From assembly GCF_005239225.2 (NCBI RefSeq), contig NC_133299.1, forward strand, positions 12,342,967 through 12,406,966: a stretch of 64,000 bases of DNA, in the 5' to 3' direction. The translations under genes and the position numbers were made by a program. Numbering within the stretch: the first letter of the stretch is position 1; each line of letters begins with the position of its first letter. This document shows, in pieces, positions 36,250-48,890 of this stretch. The stretch comes from Populus alba. Lineage: Eukaryota > Streptophyta > Magnoliopsida > Malpighiales > Salicaceae. Below the pieces are notes generated by a model that was given only the letters and a program-made list of their open reading frames with translations, was not told where the DNA came from and made no database searches.

Positions 36250-39108
36250 ACAGGATCACTCAATTCAATAGAGTCATTTTCAACCGAAAAATTATCAAAA
36301 TAAACTTTCAAACGATGCCCATTTACCTTGAAAACATTGCCATTCTTTGGATTCTCAATATCACAGGCCCCATAATGGATACACATGTTTCACAATAAAA
36401 GGACCGCTCCATCTTGTTCTTAGTTTTTCCAGGAAATAAAATGGAGTCGAGAATTATAAAGCAAGACTTTTTTGACCAACATTGAATGTTTTTCTCAGTA
36501 TTTTCTTGTCATGAAACTCTTTAATTCTTGCTTTATGAATTTTTGAATTGTCATATGCATCATTTCTTATTTCCTCAAGCTCATTTATTTGCAATTTTCG
36601 CAGCTGACTAGCATCATCAAGGCTTGAATTGAAAGCTTTAATAGCCCAATAAGCTTTATGTTCAATTTCCACAGGCAAGTGACAAGGTTTTCCATAGACT
36701 AGTCTATAAGGTGACATACCTAATGATGTTTTATAAGCAGTTCGATAAGCCCAAAGTGCATCATTAAGTCTTAAAAGACCAGTCTTTCCTATTAGGGTTC
36801 ACTGTTTTCTCCAAGATCTGTTTGAGCTCCCTATTAGCAAGCTCTACTTGTCCACTTGTCTGAGGGTGATAAGGGGTGGCAACTTTATGTGTGATTCCAT
36901 ATTTCTTCATTAAAGACTCAAATGGCTTGTTGCAAAAGTGTGTTCCACCGTCACTTATCATGGCTCGAGGGATTCCAAATCGACTTAAAATGTTTTCTTT
37001 CAAAAAACTTTATCACTATTTTGTGATCATTGGTTCGACTTGGAATTGCCTCTATCCATTTTGAAACATAATCTACTGCGACCAATATGTACAAGAAACC
37101 AAATGATGGAGGAAATGGACCCATGAAATCTATACCCCAACAATCAAAGATCTCAATGACAAGAATAGGGTTTAAAGGCATCATGTGACGTTTCGAAATA
37201 GATCCCAACTTTTGACAATTTTTCACAAATCTTACAGAATGCATGTGAGTCTTTGAACATGGTGGGCCAGTAAAATCCACTTTGTAATATTTTTGCAGTT
37301 GTCTTTCTTGATGAGAAATGACCCCCACATGCCTCAGAAATGACAAAATTTAATGACACTACTTACCTCATTGTCAGGAATGCATCTTCGAAATATTTGA
37401 TCAGGACAATATTTGAATAAATAAGGGTCATCCCAATAAAAGTTCTTCACTTCGTTCAAGAACTTTCTTTTGTCTTGGGATACTCCAAATGAGCTGGCAA
37501 TTGTCCTGAAACAAGAAAAATTAACAATATTAGCAAACCAAAGGCATCGTAGAGACAGAAAATAAAGATTCATCAGGAAAGTAGTCATCGATTGGTGTAA
37601 TGTCAGATCTCGAATCGGTTGTCAATCTTGACAAATGATCCGCGACAACATTTTCGGTGCCTTTCTTGTCTTTGATTGTGATATCAAATTCTTGAAGTAA
37701 CAAAATCCACCGCACCAATCTAGCCTTAGAATCTTTCTTAGAGAGAAGATATTTCAATGCTGCATGATCACTAAAAACAACAACAGGTGAGCCAACAAGA
37801 TAAGATCTGAACTTGTCACATGCAAATACTACTGCAAGTAATTCTTTTTCAGTGGTAGTGTAATTCATTTGAAGCACTATTTAAAGTTTTACTTGCATAG
37901 TAAATCACATAAGGTTTCTTATCTTTCCTTTGTCCCAAGACAGCACCCACGGCATAATCACTAAGCGTCACACATTATTTCAAAAGGTAATGACCAATCA
38001 GGAGGTTGAATGACAGGAGCAGAAGTAAGCAAGTTTTTAAGTTTAACAAAGGCTTCCTCACAATGTTCAGTCCATTCAAAATATTATCCTTTGTTAGAAG
38101 GTTACTCAAGGGCTTAGATATTACACTAAAATCTTTGATGAACCTTCTGTAAAAACCAGCATGTCCTAAGAATGATCTAACATCTTTAACAGATTTTGGT
38201 GTTGGTAAGTTGGCAATTAACTCGATTTTAGATTTGTCAACCTCAATTCCTTTCGATGAAACAATGTGACCAAGTACAATGCCGTTTGTTACCATAAAGT
38301 GACATTTTTCCCAATTCAGTACAAGATTCTTCTCTTCACACCTGCTCAAAACCTTTTCTAAGTTAGTCAAACAATCATCAAATGAATCACCAAAAACAGA
38401 AAAATCATCCATAAAAATTTCAAAGAAAACGTTCAACCATATCACTGAATATGCTAAGCATGCATCTTTGAAACGTGGCTGGTGCATTACATAATCCAAA
38501 AGGCATCCTTCGATATGCAAAAGTACCAAATGGACATGTGAAAGTAGTCTTCTCTTGATCTTCCAATGCAATTTCAATTTGATTGTAACCTGAATAACCA
38601 TCTAGGAAACAATAAAATTCATGACCTGCAACTCTTTCTAGGATTTGGTCCATGAAAGGTAAAGGGAAATGATCTTTTCTAGTCATTGAATTAAGTTTCC
38701 TATAGTCAATGCACATGCGCCAACCCGTAACAGTCCTAGTTGGAATTAACTCATTTTTCTCATTTGTTATCACAGTGACTCCAGACTTTTGGGTACAACT
38801 TGGGTAGGACTTACCCATTTGCTGTCAGAAATAGGATAAATGATTCCATTATCTAGAAGCTTAATGACTTCATTTTTCACTACTTCTTTCATATTAGGAT
38901 TAAGCCTTCGTTGCATTTCTCTAGAGGGTTTAGCATTTTCCTCCAAATAAATCCTGTGTGTACAAATCAAAGGGCTAATTCCTTTTATGTCAGCTATGGT
39001 CCATCCTAATGCATTTTTGTGCATTTTCAAAGTCTGTAATAACTTACCTTCTTGATGCGCATTAAGTTTGGACGAGATTATTACCGGAAAAGTTTCATTT
39101 TCTCCCAA
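36250..39108 (-). pseudogene. Ty3/gypsy pol: reverse transcriptase, RNase H, integrase
   Basis: RT is read from 39108 through about 38000: RTVTGWRMCIDYRKLNSMTR, MPFGLCNAPATFQRCM and the catalytic FMDDFSVFG. RNase H follows at about 37970-37580 ([20 protein letters not shown]). Integrase runs from about 37590: a His/Cys zinc-binding segment at 37345-37210, the [13 protein letters not shown] first-aspartate region, [14 protein letters not shown] with the second aspartate, and a C-terminal [20 protein letters not shown], closing near 36290. Six or more one-base frameshifts break the frame (for example at about 38775, 38440, 37965, 37865), most within short homopolymers. The RT-RH-INT order assigns it to Ty3/gypsy. 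Confidence 0.88.
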
Positions 39109-41477
39109 AAATGAGTATTTTGAGATTAAATGGTAACGGCTTCAATTCAGGTTTTGGTGGTTGAACACTTGAAGGTATGGGCTCAATTGATCGTGGTGGC
39201 AATTCTTCAATTTGTGGTCTCCAATTGTATGCCTTTGATTCCTGAAAGTAGACCATTTGCAAATCATCAGATTCATCAATCTCAGTTTCACTAGAAGTGG
39301 TTTGAAATTGATCATGAACTAATTTTTCAATAAAGTCAACTTCCTGTAAATCATTATCATCTCCAGGTTGCTTGTAAATGTTGAAAATATTCATCTCCAA
39401 TGTCATGTTTCCAAATGATAGCTTCATCAGTCCATTCCTACAATTAATCAATGCATTAGAAGTGGCAAGAAATGGACGTCCTAAAATGACAGGAATTGAA
39501 TTACATGCTTCAACAGGTTGCGTGTCCAAGACAACAAAATCCACAGGATAAATGAATTTATCAACTTGTACCAACACATCTTCAATTATTCCTCTAGGCA
39601 CTTTTACAGATCTATCGGCGAGTAAAAGAGTTACAGAGGTTGGTTTTAACTCACCTAGATTGAGACTCTGAAAAACTGAATATGGAAGTAAATTCACACT
39701 AGCTCCAAGATCAAGTAAGGCTCTTTCAATTTTATGTTCTCCAATAAAGCAAGAAATTGTAGGACAACCAGGGTCTTTATATTTCAAAGCATTATTGTTC
39801 TGAAGAATGGCACTTACTTGTTCGGCTAAAAATGCTTTCTTTTTCACATTCAATTTTCTCTTCACAGTGCACAGATCTTTCAAAAATTTAGCATAGGAAG
39901 GAACCTGTTTAATAGCATCCAACAAAGGTATATTGATCCTTACCTGTTTGAAAATTTCAAAGATTTCAGAGTTGTGATTGACTTTCCTTTGTTTGGTCAT
40001 GGCATGAGGAAATGGAAGTGCTGGCGGGGAATCGGCCTTCTCTTTGCAATGTTCAGGTTCAACCCCTTCCTTACCCTCAGAGATAAACTCATCATCTTTC
40101 TCACAAGGTTCAAGAATAGGTTTTTCAATAACCTTACCACTACGAAGAGTGATGACTGATTTGACTTGATCCATGTGTTGGCTTCCAGAACCACTTGCAT
40201 TTGCATTGTATTGCCCCTTTGGATTTTGTTGTGGTTGAGATGGAAACTTACCTTTCTCTTGGAAACTGAGAGCAGATGTTAATTTTGCAAGAGCATCTTT
40301 AAAATCTGTCATGCTTTGAGCAAGTTGAGTGTTGATTGTCTCCTGCTTTTCAATGAATGAATGCAATGTTTCCTCAAAATTTCTTCTAGGAGGTGGAGCA
40401 TAAGGAGGTGCATATCCATGAGAATTTTGGAAATTATGGTGTGCTTGAAACGGTGGATGTGAAGTTTGTGCATTGTTGCTATCACTCTTCCAACTAAAAT
40501 TTGGGTGATTTCTCCAACCAGGATTATATGTTTGTGAGTATGGGTTATGGTTGGGTCTTTGGAAACTGTTTAAAGCATGGGCTTGTTCATGGAGGCATTC
40601 CTTGAAAGAAGGCAAAGTTGGACAATCATTGGTTGCATGCTCATTTGTTTCACAGATTTGACAGACAATGTCTTGAACAGATTTTAATTGACCACTCTTT
40701 TTTAATTCTAGTGCCTCGACTTTTCTAGCTAAAGATGCAAACTTGGCTTGGAGGTCATGATCTTCCCTAAGGTTGTGCATACCTCCACTAGATGTATGAG
40801 GTTGAGTTTTACTTGGTGCCTCATAAGTACCTGTGGTGTCCCAATTTTGAGCATTTTCAGCTAGCAAGTCTAGATACTCCATTGCTTCATTAGGGTCTTT
40901 ATCTTCAAAAAGTTCCATTGCACATCAATTCAACCATTTGCCTATCTCTAGGTGTTAAAATCCCTCATAAAAATGTGAAACCAATCTCCATGTTTCAAAA
41001 CCATGATGTGGGCAAGTATTAAGCAAATCTCGATACCTATCCAACATTGGTAAAATGTTTCTCCTGGCTTTTGAGTGAAAGTGATGATTTGTCTTTTAAA
41101 AGAGTTTGTTCTGTGAGATGGAAAAAAACTTCTTTAAAAATTGTTGTTGCATATCATCCCAAGCACGAATGGATCCTGGTCTCAAATTTTGTAGCCATGT
41201 TTTAGCTTTATCTTTTAATGAAAAAGGAAAAAGCTTTAATCGAATGGTGTTCATGCTACAAATTTGAGTCATTATAGGTATTACAGACCTCCTCAAATTC
41301 CCTTAAATGCAAGTATGGATTTTCTAAGTCTAAACCATGAAAAGATGGTAAAAGTTGAATAATGCCTGGCTTAAAATTAAAATGAGATGCATCAGGAGGG
41401 AAAACTATGCATGAGGGTGCACTTGTTCTTATGGGATTCATGTGGTCTCTAAGTGTTCTCATACGGTTTATTCTCAT
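39095..41477 (-). pseudogene. Ty3/gypsy gag and protease
   Basis: The capsid part is read from 41477 (MNPIRTSAPSCIV, then LLPSFHGLDLENPYLHLREF) and 41296 (LKLFPFSLKDKAKTWLQNLR). A long open frame of 607 codons (40918-39095) then carries a CCHC zinc knuckle (CQICETNEHATNDC, residues about 84-97) and an aspartic protease active site (LLDLGASVNLLP, about residue 400). Frame breaks at about 41270-41300 and near 40920-41095 separate the capsid part from the long frame. The style of capsid and the DLGAS active site fit Athila-group elements. Confidence 0.85.
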
Positions 41478-41737
41478 TAATTCTCATTATGAAGTGATTG
41501 ATTATCTTCTTTCGGCCATATTTTCTGAAAATGATGAGGATACCCTACAAAGTCTACCACTTAATGTACGTGACCAAACTCTCATGCACGTGTAAGAAGA
41601 GAATAAAAGGAAGAAACGAAAATAGAAGAAAAAGAAACTAAAGAAAACAAAAAACAAAAGAAACAACAGTTAGAAAAAAATGAAAAAGTGAAAGGAGAAA
41701 ATAAAATAAATATTATAATTTATACAAGAATTTAACC

Positions 41738-41756
41738 TCCCCGGCAAACGGCGCCA
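41738..41756 (-). other. Primer binding site (tRNA-Asp) of the gypsy element
   Basis: The minus strand reads tggcgccgtttgccgggga seven bases inside the 5' LTR. It is complementary to the 3' end of plant tRNA-Asp (which ends ...ccccggcaacggcgcca) with one extra T. tRNA-Asp priming is typical of Athila-like elements. Confidence 0.85.
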
Positions 41757-41763
41757 AAAAACT

Positions 41764-43504
41764 TGACACGACCAAAAGCTTGATGTCTTCTCCCAAGTGC
41801 AGGAGTGTCGAAGTAATAAATAACCCGGCAAGACCGGGGTCGAACCACAGAGAGGTTAATTGTATAAATTATAAATAACAAGACAACAACAACAACAACA
41901 ATAACAACAACAATAATAACAATAATAATAACTATTATACTCAGTACGTGGCGTTGTTATACCTGAGAATGATCTAAAGATCGGGTCACAGGTTTCCAGC
42001 CTATATACTGAGTTTATGAAAAGATCAAATATATATATTATGTAATATAAACAGAATGTAAATAATAATAATAATAATAATAATGAAAGCAGAAGATGAA
42101 GAAATTAATGAGAACTTTGAGATGAAAGATTAACGTAAGGATTAAACAATGATAAAAACAAATGTCAAGGTTAGAGGGATCCACTAATGGTACTTCAAAC
42201 AAGTATAATATAAACTCTTATTACTCAATTGGAAACCACACATAAAGGAGGTTCCATTCAGATTATAAATTGTTAACATGATTACATTAGTTATCTTATT
42301 CGAATAAAGCTAATACTTGTAAATGTTGGCAGGCATTCATGATTATAACTTATGTTAACAACAAATCAAGTTCCTTTCACAGCTCAGGTGTCGGTTATAC
42401 CATACAGTATGAGCTATGAAAGTGCCAAGTATTTGTTGTACCAAGTGTTATACAACATAAATCTAGATTAACCATTTAACAAGCAAAGTATTAAAAGTGA
42501 ACAAGATAACAAATATAAAACATGTTAGTATCCAACGTTAAGGTCCATGTTAAGTTTATATTATACTTATTCTTACACCATTAGTGTACCCTTTTCACCT
42601 TGACATAATTAACTTAGCTGAACATAATGAAAGAAAGAAACATAAATGAACAAGATAAGAACATAAATGAGAAAGACGTTAACTAAGTAAAAGAAAGGAA
42701 ATGAAGTGCATAAACTTGATATTAATGAAAGAAAAGCATAAGCAATACAAAGAGAGAGAAAGCAAGAGCATGATCTTGATCTGGAAACCAAGATGCCTCA
42801 AATACATGGTAAGCGCCTCCTTTTATAGGCCAAAATTTTGGAACTATTGATTTGTTGACTAATTGATGAGTGGGTGGCCACATCTTGACTAGATAACAAT
42901 CCTTATCTTCTTGTCTGATCAAGACGTCATTGCTAACATCATAATTTGCCCAGAATCCTCAAGAATGTTCTAGGAAATTGTCTCAGCTTTCCAACAAAAA
43001 AAAGATGAGGTCATTTGGACTTCTAGAACTCAAGATATGGGCTGAACACTAAATAGTGTTTGGGCTGCAGGACAGCTTCGGACTTCTTCGTTGTTCCTTC
43101 AATTTGGACTTCAAAACGACCTTTTCAAATCTTGGGCTCCTCATGAAAAGTTGTAGGCTTTTGTCTTACCTTTCCATCCATATAAAGTGGACCTAAATCC
43201 GAAATCTAGAGCTCCAGATATGATCCAATTACCGAGCAATGTTCCGGTTTGGACTGCACCGACATCTCTTTTCTAAGTTTGGCCATCTCTTTGTCCTTTA
43301 ACTTTCAATGCTTAAACTCATCAATCAATCCTTTTATTTATGTGATAGTCCTGCATTTAAAATGAGCATTTACCATAAATTAAGGTATCTTATAATATTA
43401 AACTTGTTATTATAAAACATGCTTTAGTTAAGGAGTTATTGATACTTCAAGTGCAAAATGATGATATAAAACCTTGATAAACATGCACTTTTAAGTACTA
43501 ATCA
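41764..43504 (-). repeat. 5' LTR of the Ty3/gypsy element
   Basis: 1741 bases, TG...CA ends, with the CAATG duplication outside (43505-43509). Compared by eye with the 3' LTR: one substitution (gtcattgctaac versus gtcatttctaac) and seven indels, six of one base and one of two, nearly all in mononucleotide or AG runs. The net length difference (6) agrees with the LTR lengths. Confidence 0.92.
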
Positions 43505-43687
43505 CAATGCAAGAAAGCCTTCCTCCTAAACATGGCAGTAAACTGCTCACTCACGCGACGGAACATTTCTTGAATTGACGTGGAGTTTCTAATGAATGTC
43601 GATGCCATTTTTAGGCCCGTGGGAGGACCATCATAAATAGTTGATTTGACATTGTGTGGGATCCATTTAACAAAGTATGATGAGTTC
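43505..43687 (-). pseudogene. Beta-tubulin pseudogene, middle piece
   Basis: Minus-strand reading from 43687: [19 protein letters not shown], then [19 protein letters not shown] and [18 protein letters not shown], which leads straight into the HWYTGEG piece at 31611 once the gypsy element is removed. This is the beta-tubulin segment that precedes the C-terminal helices. It is bounded on the left by CAATG (gypsy duplication) and on the right by AGTTC (43683-43687, copia duplication). Confidence 0.88.
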
Positions 43688-43874
43688 TGTTAGAGAATAA
43701 AATCTCCATAAATTAGAAAATTGTATATAATGTAATTGTTGCAATCCCATAATATATAGGACAACCTTAATTCTAGCATAACAATAATTTATTTCCTAGA
43801 ATAGCACTATGTTGTAGCTATATATATCTGTACATTGAAATACATCAATTATCAATTCATTCTTTAATTTCACA
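43688..43874 (+). repeat. 5' LTR of the copia element
   Basis: Starts tgttagagaataaaatctcc and ends tttcaca; followed at once by the primer binding site. Contains gtagctatatatatctgtac, a likely TATA region of the element promoter. Confidence 0.9.
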
Positions 43875-43886
43875 TGGTATCAGAGC
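43875..43886 (+). other. Primer binding site (tRNA-iMet) of the copia element
   Basis: tggtatcagagc directly follows the LTR. This is the standard initiator-methionine tRNA primer site of plant copia elements. Confidence 0.9.
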
Positions 43887-44067
43887 TTACCTTGTGGTGG
43901 CTCTTCTTTTTCCGCTGCAACTTTTGTCTTCTTTCTCTTTGATTGAAACAAATCTCTTTCTTATCTTCTTTTATCAGAGCTTACCTTGTGGTGACTCTTC
44001 TTTTTTCGCTGTAATTTTTGTATTCTTTCTCTTTGATTGAAACAGATTTCCTCTGTATCTTCTTTCA
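43880..44067 (+). repeat. Tandem duplication in the copia leader
   Basis: A 94-base unit starting tcagagcttaccttgtggtg occurs at 43880-43973 and again at 43974-44067, including part of the primer site. Differences such as ctcttctttttccgc versus ctcttcttttttcgc show that it is not very recent. Confidence 0.75.
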
Positions 44068-47000
44068 TCATGGGCAATGATGATGAGTCTTCTCAAAGCT
44101 CCATCATTGAGAATCCTTTTTTTTTACACTCTTCAGATCACCCAAGGCTCTTACTTGTTACTAAGCGCCTTAATGGTGATAATTATCCCACGTGGAAACG
44201 CTCCATGATTATTGCCCTTACAGCCAAGAACAAAATTGGTTTTATGAATGGCTCTTATGAAACACCTTCGCAAGCAAATAAACCAGCTGACTTCACCTTC
44301 TAGGAAAGGTGTGACAAAATGGTGCTTTCTTAGCTACTCAATGCGGTCGAACCTGATTTGGCAGAAGGGGTTGTTTATGCAGACACAACACATGAAATCT
44401 AGAAAGACATTGAAGATCAATTTTCTCAAGGCAATGCTCCACGGATCTACCAAATCCAAAAGGCAATTGCCTTCCACACCCAAGGTTCGATGCCTGTATC
44501 CAATTATTATACAAAACTTAAAGGCTATTGGGATGAACTAACCTCCTACAGGGGAACACCATCTTGCTCTTGTGATGGAATGAAAGAATACAACAAGTTT
44601 AAAGAACATGACCAAATTATGCAGTTTTTGATGGGGTTAAATGATTCGTACAACGCTGTGCGTGGCCAAATCTTACTTATGAAGGAACTCCCAAGAGTCC
44701 GGGAGGTATATTCACTAATTATTTAGGAGGAGAAACAACGGGAAATTGGATCACCTGTCATCGAAGGAGTTTCCATCACCGCTGTCGTGAAAACACAGAA
44801 AAGAGCCGGATCTTCTCGCCATCGTTCTGGAAATCAGACGAGTTTTAGAGGCACACCAACCTCCTATGAACGCACATTGCACTGTACCTATTGCAATCAG
44901 GATCATCATACAATCGATCATTGTTACAAGCTTCATGGCTATCCTTCTGGACATAAACTTTATCATGGTGGTTCCAACCCACCTGGGCATGCTAACACAA
45001 GGAGTGCATCACACAATGAAAGCTGTAACAAATGGCGCACTTCATCTTCTTATGCGCATCAGGTCCAAGCAAAACCAACAACAACTGCGGCCCAAACTGA
45101 ACAATCCAGTTCTCATGTGGATCAATCCACTCAAAATTTAAAAAACATTTTGGATGGTCTTTCTGTAGATCAATGCAAACAATTAGCAGTAGCAAGGTAC
45201 ACTTCTCTAAACCCATATCTGAAAATACAGATGTTTTTGCCAACGCTGCAGGTCTGCCAAATTCCCCATCTGTTAATTCAATTTTATCTCACTTTTGGAT
45301 ACTTGATAGTGGTGCCACAAACCATATTTCATCTGATCCTACCCTTTTTGTTCACTCTAATACTTCTCGTATGTCATGTGTTAATCTACCTACAGGTTCA
45401 TCAGTGCCCATCAATTCCACTGGCACTATTCTCTTTAATAAAAACATTACCCTTGACAATGTTCTTCATATGCCTTCTTTTCGTCTCAATTTAATGTCTG
45501 CTAATAAACTCACAAAATCTTTACGTTGTTGTATAATTCTTTTTCCTGATTTTTGTGTTATCCAGGACTTGGTTACGGGGAAGATGATTGGATGGGGTAA
45601 ACAAGATGGAGGACTCTACTACATGACATCTATCTCTCAGGTGCCACTTTCCTGCCATGTTTCCTCTCCACCTACTCTTTGGCATCAACGACTTGGGCAT
45701 CCTTTAGTCGCTCGCCTTAAATTGCTTTCTTCCTTTATTCCTTTCATGTCTGTTTCCTTTGATAATCACTATTGTATTTGCCCAATGGCCAAACAAACTC
45801 AAAGTTCTTTTCCCTTAAGTAATATTTCTACTACTGCACCTTTTTCCTTACTTCATTGTGATATCTGGGGACCACACCGGATTTCATCACATTCCGATGC
45901 TCGTTATTTTCTCACTATTGTAGACGATTTTACTAGGTGCACTTGGTTTTTTCTCATGAGTAACAAATCTGACACCCAATCCCTACTCAAATGCTTCTTT
46001 ATTTTTGTTTGCACTCAATTCAATGTTAACATTAAAACCATACGCACTGATAATGGATCTGAATTTCTTTCTATGAAATATTTTTTTCTTAATAATAGGG
46101 TTGAGTTTCAATGTTCATGTGTGTACACACCACAACAAAATGGCATTGTTTAACGCAAGCATCACCACATTCTCAATGTCACACGTGCTTTGCGCTTCTA
46201 ATCTAATTTACCCTTATCTTTTTTGGGGGAGTGTATTTTGACCGCAGTTTACCTTATTAATAGATTACCCACCCCATTACTAAACCAAAAATCCCCTTTT
46301 GAACTACTCTATAATAAACCATCAACTTACTCGCATCTTCGAGTTTTTGGTTGCCTTTGTTATGCTACTATAGTTCACCCTCACCATAAATTTGATTCTC
46401 GTGCCTGTCGTTGCATCTTTCTTGGTTGCCCTACAGGTCAAAAAGGTTACAAATTATATAACCTCGATTCTTATCACTTTCTTGTTAGTCGGGATGTTAC
46501 CTTTCATGAAACCATTTTTTCCTATGCTGAAAAACACTCACTGCCCTTAACACATCCAGTCCTCCCTTTACCATTGGACCCACCTCACCCAGATCCATTT
46601 CCCATTAGCTCACACTCCAATCCATTACCCTCATTTGAACCCAATACCCGATCTGACACACATTACCCACTTGGATCCTCCTCATTTGACCTTACGCCTT
46701 CATCACCTTCCTCTTTAGCGTCTGCACCTGTTTCTACTTGACAGTCCACTCGCCAAAAACATCCTCCATCTTGGCAACATTATTATCACCTCTCCAATGC
46801 TGTTGTCTCCCTACACTCCTCATCCGATCCGACGCCATCTCCTTCAGGTACTCATCACCCCTTATCTCATTTTTTATCCCTTTCTTGGTTTTCTCCTTCC
46901 TATAGAGTTTTCCTAGCTAACATTTCAGGCACAACTGAGCCCACTTCTTATACCCAAGCTGTCAAAGATCCTCACTGGCGAGATGCTTTGCAAGATGAAC

Positions 47001-48392
47001 TTGATGCTTTGGAACAACAAAATACTTGGACCCTCATGCCGTTACCTTCTGGCCACAAACCCATTGGTTGTAAATGGGTTTACAAGATTAAATACAAATT
47101 TGATGGTATGATTGATCGTTACAAAGCTCGTCTTGTTGCTAAGGGATATACTTAGATTGAAGGCATTGACTATCAGGAAACCTTTTCTCCAACTGCTAAA
47201 CTCACCACTCTTCGTTGCCTTCTTGCCGTGTCCTCTGCCCGTGGTTGGTTCATTCACCAACTTAACGTCCATAATGCATTCCTTCATGGTGACTTATCTG
47301 AAGTCGTGTATATGGACCCTCCTCCTGGTCTTCGTCGATAGGGGGATAATCTTATATGTCGTCTCAACAAGTCTTTATATGGTTTGAAACAAGCCTCTCG
47401 TAATTGGTTTTCTAAGTTTTCCCCAGCCATTCAGACAGCTGGTTTCCAATAGTCTAAGGCAGATTATTCACTTTTTACTAGAGTTAATGATACTTCTCTC
47501 ACTGCCGTTCTTATATATGTTGATGACATGTTACTGGCAACAGTTTGGATGAAATAAACAGTTTCAAATCATTCTTGCTTCGACATTTCCGCATCAAAGA
47601 CCTTGGTGATCTAAGATATTTTTTGGGGCTTGAATTTTCTCGATCAAAACAAGGGATCTTTATGTGTCAACGAAAGTATGCCTTAGATATTTTACAAAAT
47701 GCAGGCCTATTGGGTGGACGACCAGACTCTTTTCCCACGGAACAACATTTGAAACTTACTCCTACTGATGGTGTTCCACTTGAAGATCAAACCCGTTATC
47801 GACGATTAGTTGAGAGGTTAATCTACCTCACAGTCACTCGACCAGACATTGTGTATTTTGTTTAGATATTGAGTCAGTTTATGCAACAACCTAGAAAACC
47901 ACACTTAGATGCAGCACTTCGAGTCTTGAGGTTTATAAAAGGCATACCTGGTCAAGGTTTGTTCTTTCCAGCAGATAACAACCTTGACTTAGTAGCTTAT
48001 TGTGATTCTGACCATGCAGGATGCCCTACAACGAGAAGGTCTACCACAGGGTATTGTGTATTTCTTGATGGTTCTCTTGTTTCTTGGAAATCTAAGAAAC
48101 AATCAAATGTTACAAAATCAATGGCAGGGGCAGAATACCGCGCCATGGCAACCACGTGTCTAGAGATAACATGGCTACGCTACATTTTGGATGATTTAAA
48201 AGTCATTCGAGATAAACCCACAATATTAAATTGTGATAATGAAGCTACTTTGCACATTGCAGCCAATCCTGTGTTTCATGAGCGTACTAAACATATAGAG
48301 ATAGACTGCCACATTGTAAGGGAGAAGCTACAAGCAGGAATCATCTCTACTTCTCACGTTCGCTCACATGAACAAATTGCCGACATGTTCAC

Positions 48393-48548
48393 TGACACGA
48401 CCAAAAGATTGATGTCTTCTCCCAAGTGCAGGAGTGTCGAAGTAATAAATAACCCGGCAAGACCGGGGTCGAACCACAGAGAGGTTAATTGTATAAATTA
48501 TAAATAACAACACAACAATAACAACAATAATAAATAACAATAACAGTA

Positions 48549-48613
<65 letters not shown>

Positions 48614-48826
48614 CAATACGTGGCGTTGTTATACCTGATAATGATCTAAAAAGATCGGGTCACAGGTTTCCAGCCTATATACTGAGTTTATGAAAAGATC
48701 AAAGAGATATATTATATAATATAAACAGATTTCTGATGCGAATGAACAAGGCAAGATCAACAATATCAGGATCCTTTGATCAAACACAGAGCATACTTAA
48801 CATACATAAAATATAACAAGAATGTA

Positions 48827-48890
<64 letters not shown>

